Part shown: one piece after another, positions 53,487 through 61,686 of the stretch
Layout: each line of letters starts with the position of its first letter
Numbering within the stretch: the stretch's first letter is position 1
Source: Desulfobacterales bacterium
Lineage (GTDB): Bacteria > Desulfobacterota > Desulfobacteria > Desulfobacterales > JAEINQ01
Length of the DNA stretch: 61,686 nucleotides
Assembly: GCA_016342285.1 (NCBI GenBank)
Contig: JAEINQ010000042.1
Span: 1 to 61,686, forward strand
Direction of reading: 5' to 3'
Made by a program: the position numbers and the translations under genes
The notes under the pieces: generated by a model
Databases searched by the model: none
What the model was told of the DNA's origin: nothing
The model's input: the letters and a program-made list of their open reading frames with translations, nothing else

Positions 53487-54083
53487 ATGAAAGAGATCGA
53501 TGCACGGGGACTGGCCTGTCCGGGACCTGTTCTACAAACCAAGGCGGCATTGCAGGAAGAAAATCCGGATTGCGTAACAGTGGTGGTGGACAATACCGCT
53601 TCCCAGCAGAATGTTCAGCGGTTTTTGGAATCCCAGGGGTTCGAGACGACCCACGAGCAACGCGGGAGCGATCACCTCATCGTGGGGCGGTGTACCCTCG
53701 GGACGGGAGTCCGACCCGAAATACCCACCGAGACGGCCGCCGGTGAGGAAAAGATCATGGTGATGTGCGCCACGGACCGCATGGGTTTTGGCGACGACGA
53801 CCTGGGGCTGAAGCTGATGATCAGTTACATCCGTACCCTCAAAGAGATGGGGCGTGAGCTGTGGCGGCTGGTTTTTGTCAACAACGGGGTGAAACTGGCC
53901 ATTACGGGCTCGGAGGTACTGGACGATCTGCGGGCATACGAAGATGCTGGTCTGAAAATCCTGGTCTGCGGCACCTGCCTGGACCATTTCGATCTTCTGG
54001 ACGAAAAACAGGTGGGCGAGACCACCAATATGCTCGACATCGTCACCGCCATGCAACTGGCCGATAAGGTGATCATCATTTAA
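53487..54083 (+). CDS. yedF: selenium metabolism protein YedF
   Basis: 198 aa. The N-terminal TusA domain has the reactive Cys in DARGLACPGPV (about 1-70). The C-terminal DsrE-like domain (about 90-198) has ITGSEVLDDLRAYEDAGLKILVCGTCLDHF, whose CGTC is a second Cys pair. This two-domain form is the hallmark of selenium-using bacteria and probably hands selenium between YedE, carriers and SelD. It closes the selenium block; its end overlaps the convergent toxin gene by 8 nt. Confidence 0.92.
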   Translation: MKEIDARGLACPGPVLQTKAALQEENPDCVTVVVDNTASQQNVQRFLESQGFETTHEQRGSDHLIVGRCTLGTGVRPEIPTETAAGEEKIMVMCATDRMGFGDDDLGLKLMISYIRTLKEMGRELWRLVFVNNGVKLAITGSEVLDDLRAYEDAGLKILVCGTCLDHFDLLDEKQVGETTNMLDIVTAMQLADKVIII

Positions 54084-54492
54084 TATTATCGGTCCAATGC
54101 ATTACCGATAGACCATCGATTCGGGAAAAATGCCGGGCGTTGCAGGTGACCACCGAAAAACCGAGAGACAGGGCGGTTGCTCCGATCATCAGGTCATGGG
54201 CGCCGATCCGAATCCCTCTTTTGGCCAGGTCGGCCCATAGCTCCGAATAGATTCTTGCTGTGGAAATATCGAACGGGTAGGTGGGGAACAGTTCAATCAC
54301 CTTTTCAACAAAGGCGCTCCGTTTTAATCGTCTCTGGGTGGAATCCGCCCCGTGAACGCCATGCAGGAGTTCCGCCACGGAAATCACGCTCAACCCAAAA
54401 AGCTCATTTTCTTTCCCGACAACCCAGTCATCAAGATGCCTCTTTCCCCTCTCGATCTCGATGATAACGCTTGTGTCCAGGATTACGCCCAT
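54076..54492 (-). CDS. PIN-domain toxin, VapC-like
   Basis: 138 aa. PIN-fold acidic residues in ILDTSVIIE, AELLHG and GAHDLMIGATAL, followed by TCNARHF. Expected RNase of a type II toxin-antitoxin pair. Its start lies 10 nt inside the antitoxin gene, so translation is coupled. Confidence 0.9.
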   Translation of the reverse strand: MGVILDTSVIIEIERGKRHLDDWVVGKENELFGLSVISVAELLHGVHGADSTQRRLKRSAFVEKVIELFPTYPFDISTARIYSELWADLAKRGIRIGAHDLMIGATALSLGFSVVTCNARHFSRIDGLSVMHWTDNIK

Positions 54493-54764
54493 AAATCGTT
54501 CTCCGGAAGCGGGGGCTGGGAGTCGGCGGCCCCTTGAAGGTCAAAAGCAAATGCCTCTGCTTCTTCTCCAAGGTCTGGAAGGTTCTCGACAATGGATTTG
54601 AGCTCTTTGAGGGTCTTTGCCCGATTTGTTTGGGAAACCGGCCTCATTGAAACGATAGGCTTTCCGTTTCTTTCGATCACATAATGGGTGCCATTGAATG
54701 AAATCGTGTTCAATATTTCCGAGAATGATCGAACCGCTTCCGTGGCGGATATATGTTTTTCCAT
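54483..54764 (-). CDS. Phd/YefM-type antitoxin
   Basis: 93 aa from the ATG at 54764, with AGGAGTG upstream. N-terminal DNA-binding fold with SATEAVRSFSEILN and VIERNGKPIVSMRP; acidic C-terminal tail expected to wrap the toxin. Autorepression is likely through the palindrome just upstream. Confidence 0.88.
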   Translation of the reverse strand: MEKHISATEAVRSFSEILNTISFNGTHYVIERNGKPIVSMRPVSQTNRAKTLKELKSIVENLPDLGEEAEAFAFDLQGAADSQPPLPENDLWA

Positions 54765-54776
54765 CGCTACACTCCT

Positions 54777-54801
54777 GTAAAATATGATAATCATATTTTA
54801 C
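54777..54801. promoter_or_regulatory. 25-bp perfect palindrome, antitoxin operator
   Basis: GTAAAATATGAT, one central base, then its exact complement. Lies 12 bp upstream of the antitoxin ATG and contains -10-like TATGAT, so binding would block the promoter. Confidence 0.75.
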
Positions 54802-54850
54802 GCATTTATAGGCGGCTGTCAATGGATATGAGCTATATTGACATGATATG

Positions 54851-55054
54851 CTAAAGCCTATGTTTCCACTCGGCCGGTGAACCGTAGATCAACGCTTTTC
54901 GCCGGTTGGCGCAGGCGATACAACTGCACCCTGCGGTGATGGGATGCGTCCCCTTTTTTTTTGCCAGGGCCATGCTCGCTTCGATCATTTCATAGATCAT
55001 CCGGCGTTCAGCCACCATCCGGTTTTCGATTTTGCTGAATGCTTGTTTCTTCAT
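54851..55054 (-). CDS. small Cys protein coupled to nucleotidyltransferase
   Basis: 67 aa from the ATG at 55054, which overlaps the preceding stop by ATGA. A helical N-terminal part (RMVAERRMIYEMIEASMALAKKKG) precedes GCSCIACANRRK. No family recognised. The coupling suggests it works with the nucleotidyltransferase, perhaps as the second member of a two-gene defence or toxin-antitoxin-like unit. Confidence 0.65.
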   Translation of the reverse strand: MKKQAFSKIENRMVAERRMIYEMIEASMALAKKKGTHPITAGCSCIACANRRKALIYGSPAEWKHRL

Positions 55055-55647
55055 GGTTTTTGCCGCCTCAGGCAATCGTCCAGAACCGCCCGCTGGCCGA
55101 AGCGTTCGGCAAACTGGGTCAGGCGGTTGATGTCCAGTGGCTCGAATAGGCGGGGAATCATTCCGGCATCGTTGAGCCGGAAAATGGCCGAGATGTCTGC
55201 CCTGTCAGCGGGTTCTCGTTGGGCGTTGTTGGCCATGGACATCAGTTTCAAGATTAGGAAGTCGGTGGGTTGGGCCACGGGCTGACTGCCAAGAAGTTCG
55301 TCGGCCACCACGACGCGGCGATCGAGCATGGCCCGGCCTTCGTCCGTTTCAATCAGCATGATGTCGATGCGTCCGAGGATGCCCCCCTCGGCATCGAATT
55401 GGGCAAAGGCATCGGCCTTTTGAAAGCATTCGAATCCGATCGTTGACATGCCCTGGGAAATGGTGGGCCATGAAGCGGCATCGCACATGAGGTCGATATC
55501 GGAGGTATAGCGGGAAAGACCGTAGATGCTCAGCGCCATGGCACCGATCAGTGCATAGGGCACATTATGATTGTTCAGTTGCCTGGATATGCTTCCGAGA
55601 ATACTTGGAATTTGGGGGCCGACGGGATTTTCAATCATTGTATTCAT
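55051..55647 (-). CDS. nucleotidyltransferase-fold protein
   Basis: About 198 aa from the ATG at 55647 (a TTG at 55653 and an ATG at 55638 are alternatives; no strong ribosome-binding site). The polymerase-beta-like nucleotidyltransferase motif ALIGAMALSIYGLSRYTSDIDLM includes the D-x-D metal pair, with a third acid in GRIDIML. Similar to AbiEii/MNT-like proteins. Substrate unknown. It follows a toxin-antitoxin pair on the same strand and is coupled to the 67-aa gene. Confidence 0.78.
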   Translation of the reverse strand: MNTMIENPVGPQIPSILGSISRQLNNHNVPYALIGAMALSIYGLSRYTSDIDLMCDAASWPTISQGMSTIGFECFQKADAFAQFDAEGGILGRIDIMLIETDEGRAMLDRRVVVADELLGSQPVAQPTDFLILKLMSMANNAQREPADRADISAIFRLNDAGMIPRLFEPLDINRLTQFAERFGQRAVLDDCLRRQKP

Positions 55648-55961
55648 GTACAAGATATTGAGAGCGGATTCAATTTGAAAGTTGGTGACCGTTAAACAGA
55701 CTTGGTGTCAACTTTTTGGCATTGCCGCTATTTCACCGTCCCTGTCGGGGACGATGTCCATTCATCCAACAGGCTGTATTCACAAATCAATTAAAAAAAC
55801 AAGAAAACCTTTTTTTGAAGGATCTCCGGCACGGTTCATGCTTATATCTTTGGCAAACATACCGTCGCTTGGGTTCATTTTTTATAGGGCCTAAGAAAGG
55901 CCGGGAATCGATGCCCCCCTGTTTGGGCCATACATGAGACCATCAGAAGAGATATTTTTTT
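55648..55961. other. divergent intergenic region
   Basis: About 310 bp between the nucleotidyltransferase and the plus-strand hybrid kinase. Short frames seen here have no ribosome-binding site or recognisable product. No operator noticed. Confidence 0.4.
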
Positions 55962-58097
55962 ATGTTTCAATACGCAATAAAAACCATTCGGAGATTCCTT
56001 GAGCCGCCTCCGAATTCAACGCCCAGGGATTACCGGTACTATTTTACCAGCAACTCCATGTATCTGTATGAGTTTTTCGGACACGCGGCATTCATCCCCA
56101 TTTTCTGGCTGCTGGGGGCCCGGGTGGTCTTTTTTTACAATCTTCTGGCCATCGGGATGGATGCCCTGTGTTTGACTCTCAACACACGGGGTCGGCGGGG
56201 GATCGGTTTTGCCATCTCGGTCACCACGGTGAGCATCCACACGATCCTATGCACCGTCGCCTTTGGCTGGGCCTCCGGATTTCACTATTACATCCTGTGT
56301 CTGGCGGTGTTTGTTTTCATGGCACCTTGGGGAAAGGTGGTGAACATCTTCTGCGTCGGGGTGCTGATTGCCGCCTATGTCGGGCTCCACGTCTATCTCC
56401 AGTCTGCTATGCCGCTTTATCCGTTGAGTCCCAGGTTTCTGGAGGGCGCCAACATTATCAATATCGTCGTCAACTTCATCACTTTGAGCTTCTTGTCCCA
56501 TTATATTATTGTGGCCGTGGGCAAAGCAGAAGAAGATCTGAAAAAGAGCAAGGAGACCTTAAAGACCATTCTGGCGGCCTCTCCCGTCGGTATCTCCCAT
56601 GTGGTCAACCGTGAGATTATCTGGGCCAACGACGTCCTGTCCCGGATCACCGGGTACGAACCCCATGAGTTGATCGGCAGCAATGTCAGCCTTTTCTCCC
56701 GGAACCTGTCCAGCATGGGAGACATTGATCAGCGTCTTTACAAAAATGGCGCCAATGCGGGCATTGATATTCCCAGCACCAAACTCGTAAGAAAAGACGG
56801 TTCATTACTGGACTGCATGGTCCAAATCCGGCCCGTGGCATCTGACCATCGTGACCAGGGGGCAGTGATCGTGGTGATGGACATCTCCCAGCTCACGGCT
56901 GCCGAGAAGACCAGACAGGAACTTGAGAACAGGGTTCAGCGCGGCAAGAAAATGGAAGCCATCGGTCTTTTGGCGGGCGGGGTGGCCCACGACCTGAACA
57001 ATGTGCTTTCGGGCATTGTCAGTTACCCGGAACTGATTTTATTGGATCTGCCGCCCCAAAGCCCCCTGGCCGGCCCCATCAACACCATCCGTAAATCCGG
57101 CGAAAAGGCTTCGGCCATTGTTCAGGACCTGTTGTCTTTGGCACGAAGGGGGGTCACCACCAAGGCGGTGGTCAACCTCAACCGCATTGTCGAAGAGTAC
57201 CTCAAGAGCCCCGAATTTGAAAAAAGCGTCTCTTTTCACGACGGGGTCCGCATTGAGACCGACCTTGGCGGCAAGTTGATGAACACCAGTGCCGTGCCCG
57301 TTCACCTGGCAAACGTTGTCATGAACCTGGTCACCAACGCCCTGGAAGCTATGCCGGACGGCGGGCAGATGCGGATTACCACCGAAAACCGTTATCTCGA
57401 CACGCCCCTTAATGGCTACGATCAGGTTGCCGAAGGCGATTATGCGGTGCTTTCGGTGAAAGATACCGGTATCGGTATGCCTGCCGAAGACCTGGATCGT
57501 ATTTTCGAGCCGTTTTACACCAAGAAGGTCATGGGTCGAAGCGGTACGGGGCTGGGTTTGGCCGTTATCTGGAGTACGGTTAAAGATTGCGGCGGTTACA
57601 TCGATGTCACCAGTGACCCGGAGGCCGGGTCCACCTTTACCTTGTACTTTCCCGTCACCCGAACCCCCCTTGCCCAACAAGCGTCCGCTGTTGATATCCA
57701 ACGGCTGTTGGGAAAGGGAAAACGGGTCCTCGTGGTGGACGATGTCGCCGAACAGAGAGAGATTGCATCGGGCATGCTCAATCGTCTGGGGTACACTGTT
57801 TTTTGCGTGCCAAGCGGAGAGGCCGCGGTCGATTTCGTTGCGGAGACCGCTGTCGATCTGGTTTTGCTGGACATGATCATGGATCCGGGACTGGACGGTC
57901 TGGAAACCTACCGTCGCATTTTAGACCTTTGCCCCGGTCAACAGGCGGTGATCGCCAGCGGATATTCCGAGACCGAGAGGGTCCGCGAAGCCCAGCGCCT
58001 GGGTGCCGGCCAGTATCTCAAGAAGCCTTACACTCTGGGCGAACTGGCGGTCGTGGTTCACGAAACGCTGGGCAAAACACTTTCTTCCGGTGCTTGA
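55962..58097 (+). CDS. membrane hybrid histidine kinase (PAS-HisKA-HATPase-REC)
   Basis: 711 aa. N-terminal membrane block of about six segments (about 35-190) that resembles an integral-membrane sensor; PAS about 200-320; HisKA with phospho-His in LAGGVAHDLNNVLSG; HATPase with DTGIGMP and GTGLGLAVIWS; C-terminal receiver about 590-705 with the acceptor in LVLLDMIMDPGLDG. The His-Asp-Leu-Asn-Asn form is common in Desulfobacterota orphan kinases. No cognate regulator is adjacent, so the attached receiver is the first acceptor. Confidence 0.92.
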   Translation: MFQYAIKTIRRFLEPPPNSTPRDYRYYFTSNSMYLYEFFGHAAFIPIFWLLGARVVFFYNLLAIGMDALCLTLNTRGRRGIGFAISVTTVSIHTILCTVAFGWASGFHYYILCLAVFVFMAPWGKVVNIFCVGVLIAAYVGLHVYLQSAMPLYPLSPRFLEGANIINIVVNFITLSFLSHYIIVAVGKAEEDLKKSKETLKTILAASPVGISHVVNREIIWANDVLSRITGYEPHELIGSNVSLFSRNLSSMGDIDQRLYKNGANAGIDIPSTKLVRKDGSLLDCMVQIRPVASDHRDQGAVIVVMDISQLTAAEKTRQELENRVQRGKKMEAIGLLAGGVAHDLNNVLSGIVSYPELILLDLPPQSPLAGPINTIRKSGEKASAIVQDLLSLARRGVTTKAVVNLNRIVEEYLKSPEFEKSVSFHDGVRIETDLGGKLMNTSAVPVHLANVVMNLVTNALEAMPDGGQMRITTENRYLDTPLNGYDQVAEGDYAVLSVKDTGIGMPAEDLDRIFEPFYTKKVMGRSGTGLGLAVIWSTVKDCGGYIDVTSDPEAGSTFTLYFPVTRTPLAQQASAVDIQRLLGKGKRVLVVDDVAEQREIASGMLNRLGYTVFCVPSGEAAVDFVAETAVDLVLLDMIMDPGLDGLETYRRILDLCPGQQAVIASGYSETERVREAQRLGAGQYLKKPYTLGELAVVVHETLGKTLSSGA

Positions 58098-58460
58098 ACC
58101 GCCAGGGGTAAGTTGTTGTTATGGGCGCCCTTTCCCACCGACAAGCGATACTCGTCTTTTGCCGCACGCCTATCCAAGGAACTGCGGGTCGATCTTTGTG
58201 TGTTCCATGATATTGTGCACGAATCCGATTTTATCCTTTACGGGCGACAAAATATCCTCTTTATTTAAGACGGTTCATCCCGGGAAGGTGCATGGGTGAC
58301 CTGGGGCACGACATGGTGTGCCCATGCCGGTCTTGATGGTGACGTTCGGTGACCGCCATATCCGTGTCTTGTTACAGGCTGCCTGGTGACTGCCCCATAG
58401 GACGAACCGTGTTGCGGAATCATTACAGCAATCCTATCAAACCTTATACCGGAGATCGAC
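58098..58460. other. intergenic region
   Basis: About 360 bp between the hybrid kinase and the DUF2804 gene. No gene, terminator or operator was clear. Confidence 0.4.
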
Positions 58461-59513
58461 ATGGACCCGTACTCGCGCGAGGTGCTCCCTGCCCCGAAAC
58501 AGTTGGTCTCAAAGGGGAGGTTTGCATTCGGAACTTTCAACAGCGCTTTTGAGATCGTCAATCCCCTGGATGCCCACAGCCCCCTGGGCCTGCCCCTGCC
58601 CCGATGGGTCAAGCACCTGCGGCTCAAGGAATGGCAGGCCGTTCAGATGGGAAACGCCGACTGGTTCATGCTGGCCGTGGTTTACAACGCCAAAACCGTC
58701 TGCCTGGCCCAGTTTGTCCTGGTGGACCGGAAAAACCGGCAAAAGATTCTCTATGAACGGAAGATCGTCCCCTGGGCGGCCCGGGTGGCCTCGTCGCTGG
58801 CAGGCACGGAAACGGCTTACCGAGGGAAGCATTTTTCCATTGCCTTTGAAAACGACCTTGAGGCCGGGCGTATCGGGGTCGAGGTCAACATCCGGTCCCA
58901 AAAAGGCCTTCCCGACGTTACGGGTCGCTTTACCGGCCTTCATGTGCCGGGCCGGGTGACCCCCATGGTGATTTGCCAGCCCTTCGGTCCCAACCGGGCA
59001 TTGTATTCCCACAAATGCCTCATGCCCATGGAGGGGCATCTGGCCCTAGGCGGGGACAAGATCGATTTCTCTTCTTCGGACAGCTTCATGATCCTGGACG
59101 ACCATAAGGGGTATTATCCCTACGCCATGCGTTACGACTGGGTCACCGCGGCCGGTTTTGACGCGCGGGGACGCCGGGTCGGCTTTAACTTCACCGACAA
59201 CCAGGTTCTGGATCACCACCGGTACAACGAAAACTGTTTGTGGATCGACAACCGCTGTCTGGTCCTGCCGCCCATTCATGTGACGCGGCCCCAGGGCGTG
59301 GACAGCCCGTGGACCGTTCAAGATGATTACGGGCAGGTGGATCTGGTCTTTACGCCTCAATACCCCGGCACCGTGAAGATCAACGCCCTGGTGATCAAGA
59401 GTGACTACTACGGTCCCTACGGGAGCTTTGCGGGATTCATCCGGGCCGATGGTGAAGAGCTTTGTCTTGACGGGTTTTTCGGCATGGGGGAGAAGAAGTA
59501 CGTGCGATCTTAA
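58461..59513 (+). CDS. DUF2804 family protein
   Basis: 350 aa without signal or membrane segment. DUF2804 layout: an N-terminal strand-rich half with KEWQAVQMGNADWFMLAVVY, then GYYPYAMRYDWVTAAGFD and GFNFTDNQ, and the end FAGFIRADGEELCLDGFFGMGEKKYVRS. Beta-rich, hydroxysteroid/lipocalin-like folds have been suggested for related families; no reaction is known to me. Monocistronic; the start has GGAGATC upstream. Confidence 0.82.
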   Translation: MDPYSREVLPAPKQLVSKGRFAFGTFNSAFEIVNPLDAHSPLGLPLPRWVKHLRLKEWQAVQMGNADWFMLAVVYNAKTVCLAQFVLVDRKNRQKILYERKIVPWAARVASSLAGTETAYRGKHFSIAFENDLEAGRIGVEVNIRSQKGLPDVTGRFTGLHVPGRVTPMVICQPFGPNRALYSHKCLMPMEGHLALGGDKIDFSSSDSFMILDDHKGYYPYAMRYDWVTAAGFDARGRRVGFNFTDNQVLDHHRYNENCLWIDNRCLVLPPIHVTRPQGVDSPWTVQDDYGQVDLVFTPQYPGTVKINALVIKSDYYGPYGSFAGFIRADGEELCLDGFFGMGEKKYVRS

Positions 59514-59728
59514 AGGGATCTGATGTTGCCACAAAGGCACACAATGCATAAAGGTAACAGACTAAATTGATGGCCTTCGTGGTGAATACGGGTATGATTG
59601 CAATTGCAGCCTTTCGAGTCTGCACTGGCGTTTGAAAGCAACCCGACAGACTGTCGTCGAGTGTACCGGGATTCAGTGATGCGCATTGAGACGATTGAGG
59701 TCATAGATCGTAACGGAAGGGGGGCACC

Positions 59729-61063
59729 ATGAAACGGATCCTGGTTACCGATGCCCGAATCGTCAACGAAGGGAAGATTCAAAATAGCGACGTCCTGGTG
59801 GCAAATGGCCGGATCGAGGCCATCGGCGGTGATCTTTCCCGGCGTGATGCCGACATTCGCATTGAGGCCGCCGGCCGGGTGCTCCTGCCCGGCATGATCG
59901 ACGACCAGGTCCATTTCCGGGAGCCGGGCCTGACCCGCAAGGGGGATATTTCTTCCGAATCCCGGGCGGCCGTGGCCGGTGGGATCACCAGCTTCATGGA
60001 AATGCCCAATACCGTGCCGGCCACCACCACCGGTGAACGGCTGGCGGAAAAGTTTGCCGTCGCCGCAAAAAGCGCCTTTGCCAATTATTCTTTTTACCTC
60101 GGGGGCGCCAACGACAATATCGAAGAGATCGAAAGGGTCGATTCGGCGTCGGTCTGCGGGGTCAAGGTCTTCATGGGCTCTTCCACGGGAAACCTGCTGG
60201 TGGACGATCCGGCCGCCCTGGAGGCGATTTTTTCCCGGTCGCCGGTGCTGGTGGCCACCCATTGCGAGGATGACGGCATCATCGCGAAAAACGCCGCCGC
60301 ATTTCGCGAGCGCTACGGCGAGGCCGTGCCCATGCGCTGCCATTCCCGGATTCGAAGCGCCCAAGCCTGCTTTGCCTCCTCCTCTCTTGCCGTGGACCTG
60401 GCCAGAAAACACGGCACCCGGCTGCATGTGCTCCATTTGACCACGGCACGGGAAATGGAACTCTTCTCTCCCGGTCCGGTGGAGGGCAAGCAGATCACCG
60501 CCGAGGTATGCGTCCACCACCTCTTCTTTTGCGATGCGGACTACGAAAGGCTCGGCGCCCGGATCAAATGCAATCCGGCCATCAAGACCGCCGCTGATCG
60601 CGACGCCCTGATTGATGCCGTGGCCGACGGCCGAATCGATGTCATCGCAACGGACCACGCCCCCCATACACTTGGAGAAAAAGACGTCCTCTATTTTCAA
60701 TCCCCTTCGGGCTTGCCCCTGGTCCAGCACGCCTTGGTCAGCCTGCTGGAACACGTTCACCAGGGAAGGTTTTCCCTGGAACTTATCGCCGAAAGAACTG
60801 CCCACGCCCCGGCCAGGCTTTTTGGAATACGTGATCGCGGGTTCATTCGCGAAGGATACTGGGCCGATCTCGTTCTGGTGGACCCGGACCGCCCCTGGCA
60901 GGTCGAGCTGGAAGGTATTCTTTACAAATGCGGGTGGTCGCCCTTCGAGGGGCAGACCTTTCGATCGTCGGTGGATGCCACCATCGTCTCCGGGCACCTG
61001 GCGTATTTCCAGGGCAAGGTCGACCCCGCCCCGGCTGGGAAGCGCCTGGAATTTGACCGGTGA
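59729..61063 (+). CDS. pyrC: dihydroorotase
   Basis: 444 aa. Closes carbamoyl aspartate to dihydroorotate in pyrimidine synthesis. Metal-site motifs: DDQVHFREPG (the usual first His of H-x-H is Gln), the VKVFMGSSTGN Lys, LVATHCEDD, LHVLHLTTA and the catalytic Asp in VIATDHAPHT. The Gln variant occurs in a known branch also found in Bacteroidetes, so the enzyme is probably active with altered metal binding. GGAAGGGGGG precedes the ATG. Together with upp and uraA the window covers part of both synthesis and salvage. Confidence 0.92.
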   Translation: MKRILVTDARIVNEGKIQNSDVLVANGRIEAIGGDLSRRDADIRIEAAGRVLLPGMIDDQVHFREPGLTRKGDISSESRAAVAGGITSFMEMPNTVPATTTGERLAEKFAVAAKSAFANYSFYLGGANDNIEEIERVDSASVCGVKVFMGSSTGNLLVDDPAALEAIFSRSPVLVATHCEDDGIIAKNAAAFRERYGEAVPMRCHSRIRSAQACFASSSLAVDLARKHGTRLHVLHLTTAREMELFSPGPVEGKQITAEVCVHHLFFCDADYERLGARIKCNPAIKTAADRDALIDAVADGRIDVIATDHAPHTLGEKDVLYFQSPSGLPLVQHALVSLLEHVHQGRFSLELIAERTAHAPARLFGIRDRGFIREGYWADLVLVDPDRPWQVELEGILYKCGWSPFEGQTFRSSVDATIVSGHLAYFQGKVDPAPAGKRLEFDR

Positions 61064-61084
61064 TTTTTTTGCGAGCAAAAAAAT
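61063..61084. terminator. hairpin after dihydroorotase
   Basis: Perfect palindrome of ATTTTTTTGC and its complement around a GA centre. It overlaps the stop of pyrC; weak as a terminator because the stem is A/T-rich. Confidence 0.4.
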
Positions 61085-61106
61085 GTGAACGGTTTGGAGA
61101 AAATCG

Positions 61107-61385
61107 ATGAAGGAACGAAAGTTTTGGCAAATGCTTCAGGCCGGGAGTTTGGCCGGGTGGATATACATCCTTGTGGGCGCCGCATTTTTCTCCGAAACCC
61201 AGTGGCTGAAAATCCTCTGGTGGGTTCTTATGCTCGCCTGGGCCATTGTCCACCCCCTGGAACTGAAGATTTCCCTGCCCATCGGGCGGCAAAAGGGCCT
61301 CACACCGGAATGGACCTTTGCCATGACCCTTCTCTTCGGATTCACCTGGTGGCTACCTTTGAAGAGGGGTGTGTTGGACGAATAG
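61107..61385 (+). CDS. small inner-membrane hypothetical protein
   Basis: 92 aa with three hydrophobic segments (about 14-30, 34-50, 70-86) and the motif WAIVHPLELK. GGAGAAAA precedes the ATG. I have seen similar small membrane proteins of unknown role; no function proposed. Follows pyrC by 43 bp. Confidence 0.7.
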   Translation: MKERKFWQMLQAGSLAGWIYILVGAAFFSETQWLKILWWVLMLAWAIVHPLELKISLPIGRQKGLTPEWTFAMTLLFGFTWWLPLKRGVLDE

Positions 61386-61686
61386 CCTCTAACCCGACAC
61401 CATCGTGTGGGGCGTTGGGTCCGAAAAGATTCATCCTTTTTCCAGTATCTGTTGCATGAACCCGGCCTCTTTGCCGAGTTCGAATCATCGCCTTCCCTCC
61501 TTAATCTACTCCTCCTGAAACATGGTCCCTGGGGCCGGGTGCAAGATCGTTGGTTGTGTGGTGAAACCAGTCGAGGTGTCTGAACTGGGCTATAATGTCC
61601 AGTCGGTCAAACGGATGTTCCCTTATTAAAAATTGTTAACTCTTTGTAAATATAAAAAATTCCTTCAATTTGGCCCAATTATGGTA
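61386..61686. other. window-end intergenic region
   Basis: About 300 bp, AT-rich at the end, possibly a promoter for a gene beyond the window. No frame or element supported. Confidence 0.35.

Noticed and set aside
55682..55937. Overlapping short frames before the hybrid kinase
   Set aside because: Two frames open by chance in a short region, without start signals or recognisable sequence.
1..61686. tRNA, rRNA, CRISPR or prophage
   Set aside because: No cloverleaf, regular spacer array, rRNA segment, integrase or phage structural gene could be seen by reading both strands.

Overview
The window reads as a chromosomal segment of an anaerobic, motile, Gram-negative Desulfobacterota bacterium, most like a complete-oxidising sulfate reducer of the Desulfosarcina/Desulfobacteraceae type. 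This rests on gene content: a TauE/SafE-type sulfite exporter, many PAS and two-component proteins, a double-cubane reductase, an 8-gene selenium-supply locus, citrate synthase, a long acyl-CoA dehydrogenase, and a PerR-like regulator beside a catalase. No taxonomic marker gene is present, so this is inference. Most of the window is GC-rich; about 7.1-9.8 kb and 13.6-19.9 kb are visibly more AT-rich and hold the accessory material.

Layout. 0.1-5.5 kb (minus): one operon of a Cache-type histidine kinase, three tandem stand-alone receivers, a TSUP permease and a small membrane protein. 5.9-7.1 kb: an LCIB-like (beta-type) carbonic anhydrase. 7.5-13.6 kb (plus): an orphan lipoprotein solute-binding protein, a hybrid kinase with Hpt, a receiver-GGDEF protein and a receiver with a C-terminal Cys module. 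14-20 kb: a YcaD-like MFS protein, a FkbM methyltransferase bracketed by repeats, and a six-PAS protein ending in the same Cys module; dispersed degenerate repeats lie between them. 20-29.4 kb: citrate synthase, a NitT/SsuA-type ABC transporter, a NYN/zinc-ribbon protein, and upp-uraA for uracil salvage. 29.9-39.9 kb: priA, a DUF1573 gene interrupted by an in-frame TGA that is best read as selenocysteine, a HAD phosphatase, polA, a PerR-like regulator and catalase. 40-44.6 kb: an HD-GYP response regulator, flagellin with a perfect sigma-54 promoter, and a DegP/HtrA protease. 44.7-47.2 kb: a long acyl-CoA dehydrogenase and a MarR regulator.

47.8-54.1 kb (plus) is the selenium block: double-cubane reductase, small Cys protein, YedE-type permease, TusA-like protein, DUF3343 protein, NAD(P)HX-dehydratase-like kinase, selD (itself a selenoprotein gene with an in-frame TGA) and yedF. 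Several of these genes overlap. The block ends at a convergent Phd/VapC-type toxin-antitoxin pair, followed by a nucleotidyltransferase and a small Cys protein. 56-61.4 kb: a hybrid kinase, a DUF2804 protein, dihydroorotase and a small membrane protein.

The most interesting points are: (i) the DUF1573 selenoprotein, in which the first Cys of the family's Cys-Gly-Cys motif is UGA, followed at once by a SECIS-like hairpin; (ii) the coupling of a double-cubane reductase to a selenium locus that makes a Sec-containing SelD; (iii) an AT-rich binding protein plus sensor unit spliced onto a GC-richer kinase core feeding a diguanylate cyclase; and (iv) duplication of a Cys-x2-Cys C-terminal module together with its 3' flank onto unrelated signalling proteins. 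No rRNA, tRNA, CRISPR array, integrase or intact insertion sequence was seen.
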